The translations under genes were made by a program, and so were the position numbers. From an uncultured Treponema sp. (lineage in GTDB: Bacteria > Spirochaetota > Spirochaetia > Treponematales > Treponemataceae), in the NCBI RefSeq assembly GCF_938029485.1, contig NZ_CALHGC010000229.1:1-5695 (forward strand): a DNA stretch of 5,695 bases, in the 5' to 3' direction. The notes under the pieces are model-generated. The model ran no database searches, was not told where the DNA came from, and saw only the letters and a list, made by a program, of their open reading frames with translations. Of this stretch, positions 5,577 through 5,695 are shown piece by piece. Positions within the stretch are counted from its first letter, which is position 1. The number at the start of each line of letters is the position of its first letter.

Positions 5577-5594
5577 AGGGTAAGCACATCAGAC
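5577..5594 (+). repeat. 18-bp direct repeat, right copy
   Basis: Identical to 3822-3839, same orientation, about 1.75 kb away. The pair brackets the AAA/nuclease gene and its leader. A short hairpin (gtttt/aaaac, about 5559-5573) lies just to its left. Confidence 0.9.
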
Positions 5595-5610
5595 GTTTTT
5601 TGAATATCCC

Positions 5611-5689
5611 CGCAAAATAATTGAGGTTGTTCAACCGGAATTGAACCTCTTCGCGGTTCAAATGGTCTCACAACCTCAATTATTTTGCG
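5611..5689. repeat. Perfect 20-bp inverted repeat with nested hairpins
   Basis: The arms cgcaaaataattgaggttgt (5611-5630) and acaacctcaattattttgcg (5670-5689) are exact reverse complements around 39 bases. The interior is itself self-complementary: ttgaacc (5641-5647) pairs with ggttcaa (5655-5661), and as an alternative gttcaa (5629-5634) pairs with ttgaac (5641-5646). No open frame covers it plausibly. It could be a terminator-like or mobile palindromic element belonging to the region beyond the right edge. From 5461 to the window end I see no gene. Confidence 0.85.
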
Positions 5690-5695
5690 CCTCTT

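Larger units (their letters stand above)
3840..5594 (-). mobile_element. Candidate cassette: AAA/nuclease gene between direct repeats
   Basis: A unit of about 1.75 kb contains one whole gene, its promoter-like sequence and a hairpin, and is bracketed by an exact 18-bp direct repeat. Joining across one repeat copy would put the sequence at 5595 onward directly in front of the dehydrogenase ribosome binding site, giving a normal-looking leader. It carries no transposase and no inverted terminal repeats of its own, so if it is mobile it moves by homologous recombination or with help in trans. The call is an inference from the repeats and a local drop in GC. Confidence 0.35.

Noticed and set aside
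5461..5661. N-terminal extension of the AAA/nuclease protein to 5661
   Set aside because: The extension would translate a hairpin, the 18-bp repeat and part of the large palindrome. Family members begin at about the ATG at 5460.
5611..5689. Integron attC site
   Set aside because: The palindrome is perfect, without the unpaired bases and the core-site sequences expected of attC, and no integrase gene is in view.

Overview
The window looks like a piece of a spirochaete chromosome, most probably Treponema. This rests on gene content and style only: a spirochaete-like RsmE with a GNERGW motif instead of the usual GPEGG, a predicted AAA-ATPase/PD-(D/E)XK nuclease protein of a type that is often multicopy in oral treponemes, and mid-range GC. 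No rRNA or other marker is present, so the genus is an inference.

Layout. All four genes lie on the minus strand and are transcribed right to left. From the right: a large palindrome (5611-5689); an 18-bp direct repeat (5577-5594); a second hairpin carrying a dispersed repeat motif (5503-5554); a 536-aa AAA-ATPase-like/PD-(D/E)XK protein (3850-5460); the second copy of the 18-bp repeat (3822-3839); a class-3-type aldehyde dehydrogenase whose first codons are in the wrong frame (2449-3809); a Ca2+/cation antiporter (1316-2338); and the 16S rRNA methyltransferase RsmE (335-1246). The first 334 bases hold no credible gene but contain four strong hairpins and two copies of the dispersed motif.

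How the parts relate. RsmE, the antiporter and the dehydrogenase look like ordinary chromosomal genes with no shared pathway. The AAA/nuclease gene looks like an accessory cassette. It is bracketed by an exact 18-bp direct repeat, one copy of which abuts the dehydrogenase ribosome binding site. It appears more AT-rich than the dehydrogenase, and it carries upstream a hairpin with the same motif (aaaggcttacgg) seen twice in the hairpin-rich region at the left end. The simplest reading is that the cassette was inserted into, or recombined within, the 5' region of the dehydrogenase gene, separating it from its original promoter. The dehydrogenase also has an apparent frameshift near codon 20.

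The main candidate for something undescribed is therefore the combination of an AAA/PD-(D/E)XK gene, flanking direct repeats and hairpins that share a constant flank but have different stems. Any functional link between the protein and the hairpins is a hypothesis that the sequence alone cannot prove.
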